DNA of 64,000 bases. Source: Kribbella solani. Its GTDB lineage: Bacteria; Actinomycetota; Actinomycetes; Propionibacteriales; Kribbellaceae. How positions within the stretch are numbered: position 1 is the first letter of the stretch; the number at the start of each line of letters is the position of its first letter. The stretch covers positions 3,844,001-3,908,000 of the forward strand of contig NZ_JACHNF010000001.1 of the NCBI RefSeq assembly GCF_014205295.1, read 5' to 3'. Under the pieces are notes generated by a model. That model searched no databases. It was not told the origin of the DNA and worked only from the letters and a program-made list of their open reading frames with translations. The translations under genes were made by a program, and so were the position numbers. Shown piece by piece: positions 26,053 to 34,507 of this stretch.

Positions 26053-27492
26053 ATGAGCTCTGAGAAAGCCCAGATCGGTGTCACCGGCCTCGCGGTGATG
26101 GGCCGCAACCTGGCCCGGAACCTGGCGCGCAACGGGTTCAGTGTGGCCCTGCACAACCGGTCCCAGGCGCGTACCGACGCGCTGGTCGCGGAGTTCGGCT
26201 CCGAGGGCACCTTCGTCCCGTCGACGGACCTGGCCGGCTTCGTCGAGTCACTGGAGCAGCCGCGCAAGGTGATCATCATGGTCAAGGCCGGCGCCCCGAC
26301 CGACGCGGTCATCGACGAGCTGGTGCCGCTGCTCGACAAGGGTGACATCGTCGTCGACGCCGGCAACGCGCACTTCGCCGACACCCGGCGCCGCGAGGCC
26401 GCGCTCCGCGACCAGGGCCTGCACTTCGTCGGGTCCGGCGTCTCCGGTGGCGAAGAGGGCGCGCTGAACGGCCCGAGCATCATGCCGGGCGGATCACCCG
26501 AGTCGTACGCCGCGCTGGAGCCGATGCTGACCAAGATCTCGGCGCACGTGAACGGCGAGCCGTGCTGCGTACACGTCGGGCCGGACGGCGCCGGGCACTT
26601 CGTGAAGATGCTGCACAACGGCATCGAGTACGCGGACATGCAACTGATCGCGGAGGCGTACGACCTGCTGCGCCACGTCCTCGACCTGTCGCCGGCCGAG
26701 CTGGCGGACGTGTTCCGGGACTGGAACACCGGCGACCTGGAGTCGTTCCTGATCGAGATCACCGCCGAGGTGCTCAGCCAGACCGACCCGACCGCCGGCG
26801 GGCCGTTCGTGGACATCGTGCTCGACCAGGCCGAGCAGAAGGGCACCGGCCGGTGGACCGTACAGTCCGCGCTCGACCTGGGCATTCCGGTCAGCGGGAT
26901 GGCCGAGGCCGTGTTCGCGCGGTCGCTGTCCGGCGACGTGGTCCGCCGGGAGGCCGCGGCCGGCGTACTGCCCGGACCGGCTTCGCCGAAGGCCGACGTC
27001 GATCGGGACGCGTTCATCGAGGACGTCCGGCACGCGCTGTACTCGTCGAAGCTGGTCGCGTACGCGCAGGGGTTCGACGCGATCCGGGCGGCCAGCGAGG
27101 AGTACGGCTGGAACATCGACCTCGGCGCGATGGCGACGATCTGGCGCGGCGGCTGCATCATCCGGGCGCGGTTCCTGGACCGGATCAAGGAGGCGTACGA
27201 CCGGAACGCCGACCTGCCGTCGCTGCTCGTCGACGACTACTTCCGAGACGCCGTCGCGAGTGGGCAGGAGGCCTGGCGCCGGGTAGTAGCGACAGCGGCG
27301 ACCGTCGGCGTACCGGCTCCGGGCTTCTCGGCGGCGCTGTCGTACTACGACGGGCTACGGGCGGAGCGGCTGCCCGCAGCACTGATCCAGGGGCTGCGGG
27401 ACCTGTTCGGCGCGCACACGTACCGGCGGGTCGACCGTGACGGCAGCTATCACCTGGAGTGGTCGGGCGACCGGTCCGAGAGCACCCAGTAG
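26053..27492 (+). CDS. gnd: 6-phosphogluconate dehydrogenase, decarboxylating
   Basis: A 479-residue enzyme of the oxidative pentose phosphate pathway. The NADP-binding start is GLAVMGRNLARN; GSGVSGGEEGALNGPSIMPGG is the substrate loop; GHFVKMLHNGIEY contains the catalytic Lys and neighbouring His/Asn. Full length and with the C-terminal tail (YRRVDRDGSYHLEW). The ATG at 26053 follows AGGAG. Its last 43 bp overlap the convergent MFS gene. Confidence 0.96.
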   Translation: MSSEKAQIGVTGLAVMGRNLARNLARNGFSVALHNRSQARTDALVAEFGSEGTFVPSTDLAGFVESLEQPRKVIIMVKAGAPTDAVIDELVPLLDKGDIVVDAGNAHFADTRRREAALRDQGLHFVGSGVSGGEEGALNGPSIMPGGSPESYAALEPMLTKISAHVNGEPCCVHVGPDGAGHFVKMLHNGIEYADMQLIAEAYDLLRHVLDLSPAELADVFRDWNTGDLESFLIEITAEVLSQTDPTAGGPFVDIVLDQAEQKGTGRWTVQSALDLGIPVSGMAEAVFARSLSGDVVRREAAAGVLPGPASPKADVDRDAFIEDVRHALYSSKLVAYAQGFDAIRAASEEYGWNIDLGAMATIWRGGCIIRARFLDRIKEAYDRNADLPSLLVDDYFRDAVASGQEAWRRVVATAATVGVPAPGFSAALSYYDGLRAERLPAALIQGLRDLFGAHTYRRVDRDGSYHLEWSGDRSESTQ

Positions 27493-28844
27493 ACGACGAA
27501 CGCCGCAACAACCAGGAAGCTCGCCGCTCCGACGCCTGCCACGTTGAACCCGTGGACGGCGTCGGAGTGCGCGGCTACTGTCCCGGCGACTGTGCTGAGC
27601 AGCGCCGTACCCAGTGAGGCACCGACCTGCTGGGACGTCATCACCATGGCGCCGGCCACCGCACTGTCGGGCCCGGCGCCGAGCGTGGCAGTGCTGTTGG
27701 CGGTAACCAGCACCCATCCGGCGCCCAGGCCGACCAGCAGGAACACCGGCATGACCTGCAGCCAGTAGTTGGACTCTGGGCGTAGCAGGCCGAGCAGGGC
27801 GAGACCGGCCGCGATGGTCAGCAGTCCAGGGCAGATGAGCGAGCGGACGCTCGCTCTGGCCAGCAGTCGGCTTACTGCACGTACTCCGACCATCAGGCCG
27901 ACCGTCAGCGGCAAGAAGCTCAGACCGGCCTTGATCGGTGAGTAGTGCCGGACTGTCTGCAGGTAGAAAGTCAGGAAGAACAGGGCGGCGAACATGCCGA
28001 TAGCCAGGCTGAACACCGCCAGGTACGACCCGCCTCGCTTACGGTCCCTCACCACGCGCAGCGGAAGCAGTGGGGACGCTACGCGGGCCTGCACCGCCAA
28101 GAACGTGACTAGTAGAACCACGCCGGCAGCCAAAGACGCGTACGTCGCCGGTGCACTCCACCCGTCCGACTCCGCGCGGCCGAATCCGAACACCACCGCC
28201 ATCAGGCCGGTGGTGGCAAGGAGTGCGCCTAGTACGTCGATCCGTACGCCGCTGGTGCGCTCTACCGGAGGTACGGCGAACAGGACGCCTGCCGCCGCCA
28301 GTGCCGCGATCGGGAGATTGACGTACATGGCCCAGCGCCAGTCCAGGTATTCCGTGAGCACGCCGCCGGCCAGGATGCCCAGCCCGGACGCACTGCCCAT
28401 GACAGCGCCGTAGATCCCGAACGCCTTGCCCCGCTCGGCAGGCGACGGGAACGAGGCAGCGAGCGTTGCCAGTACCGCTGGAGTCAGTAGTGCGCCGAAG
28501 ACGCCTTGCAGTGCTCGTCCAGTGAGCAGCATGGCTCCACCGGTCGCTGCACCACCCAGCGCCGAGGCCAGCGCGAATCCGGTCAGCCCGACCAGGAGCG
28601 CCCGGCGCCGCCCGATCAGGTCACTCATCCGCCCACCGAGCAGCAGCAACCCGCCGTACCCGAGGGCGAAGAGTGTGATCACCCATTGCCGCGACGAATC
28701 CGGCATACCCAGATCCGTCTGCATCGACGGCAGCGCGATGTTCACGATCGTCAGGTCGATCCCCACCATCAACTGCGCCGTCGCCACCGCTCCGAGCGCC
28801 CACCATCGCCGCTCCACCTGCGGCGTCAGGTCCGTCTGCGTCAT
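27450..28844 (-). CDS. MFS drug-type efflux transporter (DHA2, 14 TM)
   Basis: A 464-residue transporter of the EmrB/QacA class. Motif D1-like LMVGIDLTIVNIALPSMQTDL opens the first helices, and GGRMSDLIGRRRALLVGL is motif A; roughly 14 helices follow. The start at ATG 28844 has AAGG six bases upstream; ATG 28850 is an alternative. A TetR gene is divergent across a 70-bp region holding a palindrome, the standard arrangement of a drug pump and its repressor. Confidence 0.92.
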   Translation of the reverse strand: MTQTDLTPQVERRWWALGAVATAQLMVGIDLTIVNIALPSMQTDLGMPDSSRQWVITLFALGYGGLLLLGGRMSDLIGRRRALLVGLTGFALASALGGAATGGAMLLTGRALQGVFGALLTPAVLATLAASFPSPAERGKAFGIYGAVMGSASGLGILAGGVLTEYLDWRWAMYVNLPIAALAAAGVLFAVPPVERTSGVRIDVLGALLATTGLMAVVFGFGRAESDGWSAPATYASLAAGVVLLVTFLAVQARVASPLLPLRVVRDRKRGGSYLAVFSLAIGMFAALFFLTFYLQTVRHYSPIKAGLSFLPLTVGLMVGVRAVSRLLARASVRSLICPGLLTIAAGLALLGLLRPESNYWLQVMPVFLLVGLGAGWVLVTANSTATLGAGPDSAVAGAMVMTSQQVGASLGTALLSTVAGTVAAHSDAVHGFNVAGVGAASFLVVAAFVVYWVLSDRSPDHSR

Positions 28845-28879
28845 CCTCATCCTTAAGTGAACAGGTGTAGTGCTACGAA

Positions 28880-28905
28880 TGTAAGGCAACGAGCGTTGCA
28901 ATACA
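28880..28905. promoter_or_regulatory. TetR-type operator between the MFS and TetR genes
   Basis: Two 12-bp arms (TGTAAGGCAACG and CGTTGCAATACA) around AG match at 10 of 12 positions, the inner GCAACG/CGTTGC perfectly. The right arm overlaps TACAAT (28902-28907), a -10 hexamer seven bases before the TetR ATG, so binding would silence TetR and probably the divergent pump. Confidence 0.75.
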
Positions 28906-28914
28906 ATCGGCGGC

Positions 28915-29532
28915 ATGGACGCAGGGACGACACGGAGCCGGAACCGGCGCGGGCAGGGTGAGCTGCTGCGGCGCGAGATCATCGACGCGGCGCTGCGGAT
29001 GCTGAACGAGCTCGGCGACGACGAGGCGCTCTCGCTGCGGGCAGTCGCGCGCGAGGTCGGGATCGCGGCCACCTCGGTGTACATCCACTTCGCCGATCGC
29101 GACGCTCTCGTCTTCGCGGCGCTCGAGCAGTGCACCGCCGACCTCCTGCGCGACCTGGAAGCGGCCGAAGCCCAGGGCGGCGCCGATCCGGTCCGGCGAC
29201 TCCGCGCGCGGCTGCTCTTCCTCGGCAGCTGGACGCGCGAGTACGCCGGCCTCTACAAGGTGCTGCACGAGAGCACGCTGAACCGGCGCATGCAGCTGGT
29301 CTTCAAAGCGGAACTGGCGGTCCGCGCGGTCGCGGCGGTCCAGGCGTGCATGGACGCGGGGCTCGTGCCAATGGACGACGCGGCAGCCGTTGCGCTCGAC
29401 CTACGGTCAGCAGTGCACGGCGCGGTCTCGATCCGGATCAACGAGCCGGAAGCCGAGCTGCCGCCGCTGGAGGTGCAGGTGGATCGCTTCCTGCGCAGGC
29501 TGGTTGGCGTGCCAATCGAACATGTGTTCTAA
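28915..29532 (+). CDS. TetR-family repressor
   Basis: A 205-residue regulator: N-terminal HTH (IIDAALRMLNELGDDEALSLRAVAREVGIAATSVYIHFADRD) and a helical ligand domain of the TetR_C_33/WHG kind (LGSWTREYAGLYKVLHES). It lies back to back with the MFS pump, which is the likely target. The start is seven bases after TACAAT, so the mRNA is probably leaderless and no ribosome-binding site is present. Confidence 0.92.
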   Translation: MDAGTTRSRNRRGQGELLRREIIDAALRMLNELGDDEALSLRAVAREVGIAATSVYIHFADRDALVFAALEQCTADLLRDLEAAEAQGGADPVRRLRARLLFLGSWTREYAGLYKVLHESTLNRRMQLVFKAELAVRAVAAVQACMDAGLVPMDDAAAVALDLRSAVHGAVSIRINEPEAELPPLEVQVDRFLRRLVGVPIEHVF

Positions 29533-29572
29533 TAGACATCAAGCGCCAGTCCCGAAGGAGATCGCCGCAACG

Positions 29573-30034
29573 ATGACTGTAGACACTCTGGCAGTAGAAG
29601 CGCCGTCCGACCTGGCCGACACTCCCGATTCGGCGAACCTGTCGGCGGCCGCCCCGGTCAGCACCCCTGAGCCGGTCGAGGCCGCGCAGCCCGACGGCGT
29701 GCAGCCTGAGGGAGGCCTGGCGCCGAAGCCGAAGAAGGCACCGGCCAAGAAGGCGGCCGCGAAGAAGTCGAAGACGATCGAGCTCACGCTGACCGTCACC
29801 GGGACCGCCGACGGTGAGTGGCGCGCCGAGCTCAAGCAGGGCAGCACGTTCCTGGCTCGTGATCTCGCGGTTGCCGCGGCGGCCGTGTCCCGGGCGGCCA
29901 AGGAACTGCACGAGGACCTGTCCACCCCGATCGACGAGGTGATCGAGGAGGCCCGCTCCCAGCAGGCCGCCAAGGTCGCCGCCCTGGAAGCCGAGCTCGA
30001 GGCGGCCCGCGCCGCGCTCGCCGAGCTCGACTGA
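29573..30034 (+). CDS. Ala/Lys-rich protein with C-terminal coiled coil
   Basis: A 153-residue actinobacterial protein. Residues 1-50 are acidic and Pro/Ala-rich, followed by a basic histone-like run (PKKAPAKKAAAKKSK), a compact middle domain (IELTLTVTGTADGEWRAELKQGSTFLARDL) and a C-terminal heptad-rich helix (AAKVAALEAELEAARAALAEL). It resembles the DUF6319-type family, whose function is unknown. GAAGGAG lies 12 bases before the ATG. Two strong hairpins end the transcript. Confidence 0.7.
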   Translation: MTVDTLAVEAPSDLADTPDSANLSAAAPVSTPEPVEAAQPDGVQPEGGLAPKPKKAPAKKAAAKKSKTIELTLTVTGTADGEWRAELKQGSTFLARDLAVAAAAVSRAAKELHEDLSTPIDEVIEEARSQQAAKVAALEAELEAARAALAELD

Positions 30035-30049
30035 AAACACCCCCGACGT

Positions 30050-30084
30050 CCCGTGGCCGGTCAACTTCCCTGATCGGCCACGGG
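30050..30084. terminator. Terminator hairpin 1 between convergent genes
   Basis: A 10-bp perfect stem (30050-30059 with 30075-30084), extendable to 14 bp with one G-T pair, 15 bp after the stop at 30034. Confidence 0.7.
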
Positions 30085-30094
30085 TGGTCAGTGC

Positions 30095-30137
30095 AGGGCC
30101 CGTCCGCAACCGTGTGAGGTGGCTGCGGACGGGCCCT
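30095..30137. terminator. Terminator hairpin 2 between convergent genes
   Basis: A perfect 14-bp stem (30095-30108 with 30124-30137) and 15-nt loop. It is symmetrical and can serve the rightward gene and the leftward dehydrogenase at 30203. Confidence 0.75.
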
Positions 30138-30202
30138 GAGTACCTTGCCTGATGCTTGCTCCGGCAGGGCTTGCTTCGGTTGGGCTCGCTGGGGCTGAGG
30201 GC

Positions 30203-31216
30203 TTACTTCGGCTGGGTTGTGAGGACCAGGCGGAGGTTGGCGGTTGGCTGGTTCTGCCAGGCTGTTTCGGCTTGTTCCAGCGGGTACGTCTCGATGATCG
30301 GGCGGATGTTCTTCAGGACGGCGAAGTTCAGTGTGTCCTCGGAGTCCTGCGCCACCCCGGAGTACCAGCCGGACACCGACAACCGCCCATCGGTCAGCGC
30401 ATGCCCGGTGACCTCGATCGGGTCGCCACCTTCCAGCACGATCAGCTGACCGTTCGGCCGCAGTCCCTTCACCAGCTCCGACTGCAGCTCGGCCCGAGAC
30501 ACCGTCGCGAGCACCACGGCCGCGCCGCCAAGCGCCTTCAACGCCGCGCCCGCGTCGCCGTCCGTACTGTCGATGTACTCATCCGCCCCGAGCTGCCGTG
30601 CAAGCTTCTCCTTCGCCCGCCCGCGATTGATCGCCACGGTCCGGAACCCGAGCTTGTCCGCGAACTGAATCGCCAGGTGCCCGACCCCGCCGACCCCTTG
30701 AACCGCGACCGTGTCTCCCGGCCCGGCCTGCGCGTGCCGCAGCGCGTTGAACGCGGTGATCCCACCACACATCAACGGCGCCGCCTCCTCGAACGACAAC
30801 CCGACCGGTATCCGTGCCACCGCATCCTGCGGCACGACCACGTACTCGGCATACCCACCGTCGTACGAAGTGCCGACGATCTTCCGGTTCACGCAGTTCG
30901 TGAAGTCGCCGCGCCGGCAGAACTCACAGGTGAAATCCACTCCCCCGGACCAGCCCACTCCGACCCGCTGCCCGACCTCCCAGACCGTCACGCCGGCACC
31001 GACCGCGTCCACGACTCCGGCGATCTCATGCCCGGGAATCCGCGGCAGCACCGTGCCGAGCAGCGCGTTCCGCGGGATCGCATCACCGCCGCAGATCCCG
31101 CAGGCGTGCACCCGGATCCGTACCTGGCCTGGCCCCGGTTCCGGGATCGGCACGTCGGTCACCACGAACGGACCACCCGCCTGCTGAACCTGAGCCGCCC
31201 GCATGGTTCCACTCAT
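30203..31216 (-). CDS. Zinc-dependent alcohol dehydrogenase (MDR)
   Basis: A 337-residue medium-chain dehydrogenase. Catalytic zinc region HACGICGGDAI and GHEIAGVVDAVG; structural-zinc-like cysteines in FTCEFCRRGDFTNCVN; coenzyme motif VQGVGGVGHLAIQFADKLG. It is closest in layout to class of alcohol/aldehyde reductases with broad substrates. ATG 31216 is followed by a second ATG at 31204. It is divergent from a LysR-type regulator, its probable controller. Confidence 0.9.
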   Translation of the reverse strand: MSGTMRAAQVQQAGGPFVVTDVPIPEPGPGQVRIRVHACGICGGDAIPRNALLGTVLPRIPGHEIAGVVDAVGAGVTVWEVGQRVGVGWSGGVDFTCEFCRRGDFTNCVNRKIVGTSYDGGYAEYVVVPQDAVARIPVGLSFEEAAPLMCGGITAFNALRHAQAGPGDTVAVQGVGGVGHLAIQFADKLGFRTVAINRGRAKEKLARQLGADEYIDSTDGDAGAALKALGGAAVVLATVSRAELQSELVKGLRPNGQLIVLEGGDPIEVTGHALTDGRLSVSGWYSGVAQDSEDTLNFAVLKNIRPIIETYPLEQAETAWQNQPTANLRLVLTTQPK

Positions 31217-31310
31217 CCTTGCTCTCTCCCTCGTCCAGCGCGTCCAGCTGTCTCTCCCCAGGCTCTTCCTGTACTCGCCGGAGCGGAAACAGAAACTTGC
31301 TGGCGGGGGT

Positions 31311-31325
31311 ACAAGCAATCGTTGT
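31311..31325. promoter_or_regulatory. LysR-type box between dehydrogenase and LysR genes
   Basis: ACAA-N7-TTGT, 15 bp in size, sits 14 bp before the LysR start in the shared divergent region. Dimension and symmetry suit a LysR recognition site; unconfirmed. Confidence 0.4.
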
Positions 31326-31339
31326 GGCACGATGGACGC

Positions 31340-32248
31340 GTGGACCTGAGCTTGCGGCTGCTGCAGGCGCTGGAGGCCGTGGCGGCGGAGGGCAGCATGA
31401 CCCGGGCCGCCGGAGTTCTGAACCTGACCCAGCAAGCAGTCAGTGGTCAGATCCGTCAGCTCGAGCGCGTGATCGGTACGCCCCTGGTCGAGCGGCGCTC
31501 CACGGGAATCGAGCTGACCCCGGCCGGCGAGGTCGTACGCAAGCAAGGTTCGGCGCTGCTCTCTGCCGCGCGGGTGATGGTGACCGAGGCGCGGCTGACC
31601 GCGACGGGCCGGCCGGAGCCGGTGCGGGTCGTGTTCAAGGCGCAGAGCACGGCGCACTTCATGCCCGCGGTCGAGGCGGCGATGCGGCTCGAGGCGCCGG
31701 AGGCGGAGATCCGGCCGATCGCCGCGCATACGCTCCCGGACGAGCTCGATGCGCTGGTCGAGGGCCGGGCGGATGCCGCGTTCCTCTGGCTGCCGATCGG
31801 CGACGATCCTCGGTTCACCGTGCACCCGCTGCTCGACGAGGAGCGTTGGGTTGCGCTCCCACCGGGACATCCGCTCGAGTCACGGACCGAGCTACGGATC
31901 GCGGACCTGGCCGGCGTACCCGTGGTTGGCCCTCGGGACGGGATGCCCCGCGCGGTGGTCGACTTCTGGTTCATCGACCCGCGCCCGGACGGCAGTCGCG
32001 CGGTCCTCGGGCCGCAGGCGCGGACGCCCGAGGAGTGCCTGCACCTGGTAGCTGCCGGCCACGGCTGCTGGATCGCGCCGGCGTCCACCGTCACGTACTT
32101 CGCGCATCCGCGGCTGACCTGGCTGCCCTTGGTCGACGCGGAACCGAACACGCTCGCACTGATCTGGCCGCGGCATTCCGCGAACCCGATGCTGCACCTG
32201 CTCCTCGATCAGACCCGCCGTACGCTCTTGCCCGCGGCAACCAATTGA
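31340..32248 (+). CDS. LysR-family transcriptional regulator
   Basis: A 302-residue regulator from GTG 31340. N-terminal HTH (LLQALEAVAAEGSMTRAAGVLNLTQQAVSGQIRQLERVIG, then ERRSTGIELTPAG) and a substrate-binding C-terminal domain. Divergent to the zinc dehydrogenase, which is the usual LysR target arrangement. The ligand is unknown. Confidence 0.92.
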   Translation: MDLSLRLLQALEAVAAEGSMTRAAGVLNLTQQAVSGQIRQLERVIGTPLVERRSTGIELTPAGEVVRKQGSALLSAARVMVTEARLTATGRPEPVRVVFKAQSTAHFMPAVEAAMRLEAPEAEIRPIAAHTLPDELDALVEGRADAAFLWLPIGDDPRFTVHPLLDEERWVALPPGHPLESRTELRIADLAGVPVVGPRDGMPRAVVDFWFIDPRPDGSRAVLGPQARTPEECLHLVAAGHGCWIAPASTVTYFAHPRLTWLPLVDAEPNTLALIWPRHSANPMLHLLLDQTRRTLLPAATN

Positions 32249-32258
32249 CCGTTGGAAA

Positions 32259-32417
32259 CTACTGCTTGTCCGTAGTCACGACCGCCTGCCGGACCCCGTT
32301 CGGGGCCGGCTCGGGCGCGTGCCCGGCCGAGCCGAGCGCGGTGGTGACCGTGACGGTGAGCAGGGTGGTCGTGGCGAGAGCGGCGACGAGGGTCCAGCGG
32401 GCTGCGGTGTTGCTCAT
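32259..32417 (-). CDS. Small membrane or secreted peptide, 52 residues
   Basis: ATG at 32417 opens MSNTAARWTLVAALATTTLL, one hydrophobic segment like a signal peptide or anchor, followed by a polar tail (HAPEPAPNGVRQAVVTTDKQ) and a TAG stop. Codon usage is GC-rich at third positions, supporting real coding. It converges with the LysR gene with a 10-bp gap. No family recognised. Confidence 0.55.
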   Translation of the reverse strand: MSNTAARWTLVAALATTTLLTVTVTTALGSAGHAPEPAPNGVRQAVVTTDKQ

Positions 32418-32644
32418 GGCTTAATCGTCGCGCGGCCCGCCGTCGCCGGGAACCGTTTCGCGCCGGAATCAGGGCGTACTCCGGGGTCCGCTCCGGTGGA
32501 GTCCTGACCCGGTGAACCGGGAATGAACGGGATGTGACCGAGACGGCACGCCGCAGGTCTGGGCGGGCGTAGTGGGTTGGCCTTACCGTGGGTGACCTGG
32601 GCCGGTCCGAGGGCCCTGACCGCTCCGCGTCGAGAAGGGGTCAG

Positions 32645-33181
32645 ATGAGCACTTTCCAGGACTTGGGTTCGCTGCTGATGGTGCGCGGCGCCGACGAGCT
32701 AGATCATGCGGGCGGAAGTCTGTACGTCCATCTGCACCGGGTCGCGAAACGGCTCGGTTCGCTGGCTGCGTCGGACACACTGATCCTGGCCGGGCTGGCG
32801 CACGCCGCGCACGGGACCGACGGGTACCCGACGCACTTGTTCGACTGGCGGACCGAGCGTCCGGTGCTGGAATCGGTGATCGGGACCGACGCCGAGCTGA
32901 TCGTCTACCGGTACGGCGCCTGCGACCGGGAGACCACCTGGCGCGACCTCGCCGAGCACCGCACCGTCACCGACCGGTTCACCGGCACCTCGGAGGAGCT
33001 CGGCAACGCGGAGCTCCGCGACTTCGTCGATCTCAGCATCGTCAACGAACTCGACGTCCTCGACCACGACGCGGACCGGGCCGACGAACTCCGCGCGTTC
33101 CTCCGCGATCAGATCCCGCGCTGGCAGTCGCTCGCCTCCCCCGCCGTACTGACCGAGGCCCACCGCATCCTGCAGTTGTAG
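32645..33181 (+). CDS. DUF6817-like protein with HD-type motif
   Basis: A 178-residue protein starting at ATG 32645 after GAGAAGGGG. It has LILAGLAHAAHGTDGYPTHLFDW, reminiscent of the metal-binding HD motif of a phosphohydrolase-like fold, followed by AELIVYRYGACDRETTW and a helical end. Similar to DUF6817 proteins as far as I can judge; the function is unknown. It is followed 21 bp later by the exported hydrolase. Confidence 0.6.
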   Translation: MSTFQDLGSLLMVRGADELDHAGGSLYVHLHRVAKRLGSLAASDTLILAGLAHAAHGTDGYPTHLFDWRTERPVLESVIGTDAELIVYRYGACDRETTWRDLAEHRTVTDRFTGTSEELGNAELRDFVDLSIVNELDVLDHDADRADELRAFLRDQIPRWQSLASPAVLTEAHRILQL

Positions 33182-33202
33182 CGGTTGGTCACACTTGGGG
33201 GC

Positions 33203-34132
33203 GTGAAACGGTTCTTGCGGCGGGTGCTGGTGGGGATCCTGGCGCTGTGGCTGGTGGTCACGCTGGCGTCTTTCGGCTACAACCTCGCCACCAACGGGGA
33301 CGCCGCGCCGCCGCCCGGGCTGAAGTTCGTCGAGGCCGGCGGGATCGACACCAGGTACCAGAGTTGGGGTACGGCGGGCACGCCCGTCGTCCTTGTTCAC
33401 GGGGCGGCGGAATCCGTCGACACCTGGTCCCGGTTGGTGCCGCTGCTCGCGAAGAACCATCGCGTGTACGCGTACGACCTCACCGGGTACGGGTACTCCG
33501 AGCGGAAGGCGCCGTACACGATCGAGGAACTCGCCGGGCAGTTGCTCGGGTTCCTGGACGCGATGCACCTTGGCGGGACGGGACAGCCGAAACCGATCCT
33601 GGTCGGGCATTCACTCGGTGCCGGGGTCGCGGCCGAGGCGACGCTGGAGGCGCCGAGCCGGATGGGCGGGATCATGTTCCTGGACGGCGACGGGCTGCCG
33701 CTCCCGGGCGGGAACGCCGGGCCGCCGCGCTGGCTGATCATCCCGCCGTACCGGACGTCGCTGTTCCGGTTGGTGCTTGATCAGGGGTGGCTGCTGAAGA
33801 AGATCTACAACAGCGTGTGCATGCCGGGTTGTCCGCCGATGAACGTCGACGAGTGGACCCGCCCGTTCCGGCAGCCCGGGGCCGAGAAGGCGCTGTGGGA
33901 GATGACCGCGAACGGGATTCCAGCGGTCGCCCCGGACCGGCTGGCGAAGCTACGTGAACTGCCGCTGCCGAAGTCGGTGGTCTTCGGCGATCTGGACACC
34001 AACGGCGGCAACCCCACCGAAACCGCCACCCGAATCGGCGCCCCACCCCCGACCCTGATCCCCAACGCCAACCACCTCACCCCCATCTCCAGCCCAGAAC
34101 AGGTAGCCGCCGCAATCAACACCCTCCACTGA
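33203..34132 (+). CDS. Membrane-anchored alpha/beta hydrolase
   Basis: A 309-residue hydrolase from GTG 33203. An N-terminal membrane anchor (VLVGILALWLVVTLASFGY) positions it outside the membrane. The core shows VVLVHGAAES (oxyanion), nucleophile elbow GHSLGAG and the C-terminal acid/His pair in VFGDLDTNGGNP and IPNANHLTPI. Two cysteines in CMPGC may form a disulfide. Substrate unknown. The palindromic repeat element starts seven bases after its stop. Confidence 0.88.
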   Translation: MKRFLRRVLVGILALWLVVTLASFGYNLATNGDAAPPPGLKFVEAGGIDTRYQSWGTAGTPVVLVHGAAESVDTWSRLVPLLAKNHRVYAYDLTGYGYSERKAPYTIEELAGQLLGFLDAMHLGGTGQPKPILVGHSLGAGVAAEATLEAPSRMGGIMFLDGDGLPLPGGNAGPPRWLIIPPYRTSLFRLVLDQGWLLKKIYNSVCMPGCPPMNVDEWTRPFRQPGAEKALWEMTANGIPAVAPDRLAKLRELPLPKSVVFGDLDTNGGNPTETATRIGAPPPTLIPNANHLTPISSPEQVAAAINTLH

Positions 34133-34138
34133 CACCAG

Positions 34139-34217
34139 CCCTCCACACGGGTGGATATCCACCCGTGTGGAGGGTTCTCCACTGGTATACGAGTGGAGAA
34201 CCCACCACACCAGTGGA
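34139..34217. repeat. Dispersed palindromic element, copy A
   Basis: A 79-bp element. First a perfect 36-bp palindrome centred on GGATATCC (34139-34174), overlapping a second hairpin of 12 bp (34172-34183 with 34192-34203; loop GGTATACG), and ending in ACCAGTGGA which is complementary to the second hairpin's left side. Copy B at 61832-61898 shares the blocks GTGGATATCCAC, GGGTTCTCCAC, GTGGAG and AGTGGA at identical spacing (0, 21, 42 and 61 bp). Confidence 0.85.
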
Positions 34218-34271
34218 TAAGTCCAACGGTGGGCGGGTGGGCGTGAGATGGGGTCGGGTGGTGGGGTCGGG

Positions 34272-34470
34272 TGGGGTGGGCGGGTTGGTTGGTGGGGTGG
34301 GCGGGTTGATTGGTGGGGTGGGCGGGTTGGTTGGTGGGGTGGGCGGGTTGGTTGGTGGGGTGGGCGGGTTGGTTGGTGGGGTGGGCGGGTTGGTTGGTGG
34401 GGTGGGCGGGTTGGTTGGTGGGGTGGGCGGGTTGGTTGGTGGGGTGGGCGGGTTGGTTGGTGGGGTGGGT
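34272..34470. repeat. Nine-copy 21-bp G-rich tandem repeat
   Basis: The unit GGGCGGGTTGGTTGGTGGGGT is repeated nine times, the C falling at 34281 and every 21 bp to 34449; the second unit has one G-to-A change. All three plus frames are open because the period is a multiple of three. The plus strand consists of G-runs separated by TT or T and could form quadruplexes. On the minus strand it reads as Pro-Thr-Pro-Pro-Thr-Asn-Pro repeats. No gene was assigned to it. Confidence 0.9.
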
Positions 34471-34507
34471 GCTGGAAAACGGGTGGGGGGCGACGGATGA
34501 TCGGGGT

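Noticed and set aside
25272..27188. A 638-codon minus-strand frame opposite gnd
   Set aside because: It is antisense to a strongly conserved 6-phosphogluconate dehydrogenase and enters the GH172 gene in a wrong frame; its residues show Arg/Ser/Pro-rich shadow composition.
34165..34500. A Gly/Val-rich protein encoded by the 21-bp array (or a Pro/Thr-rich one on the other strand)
   Set aside because: All frames are open only because the period is divisible by three. There is no good start with ribosome-binding site and no domain.
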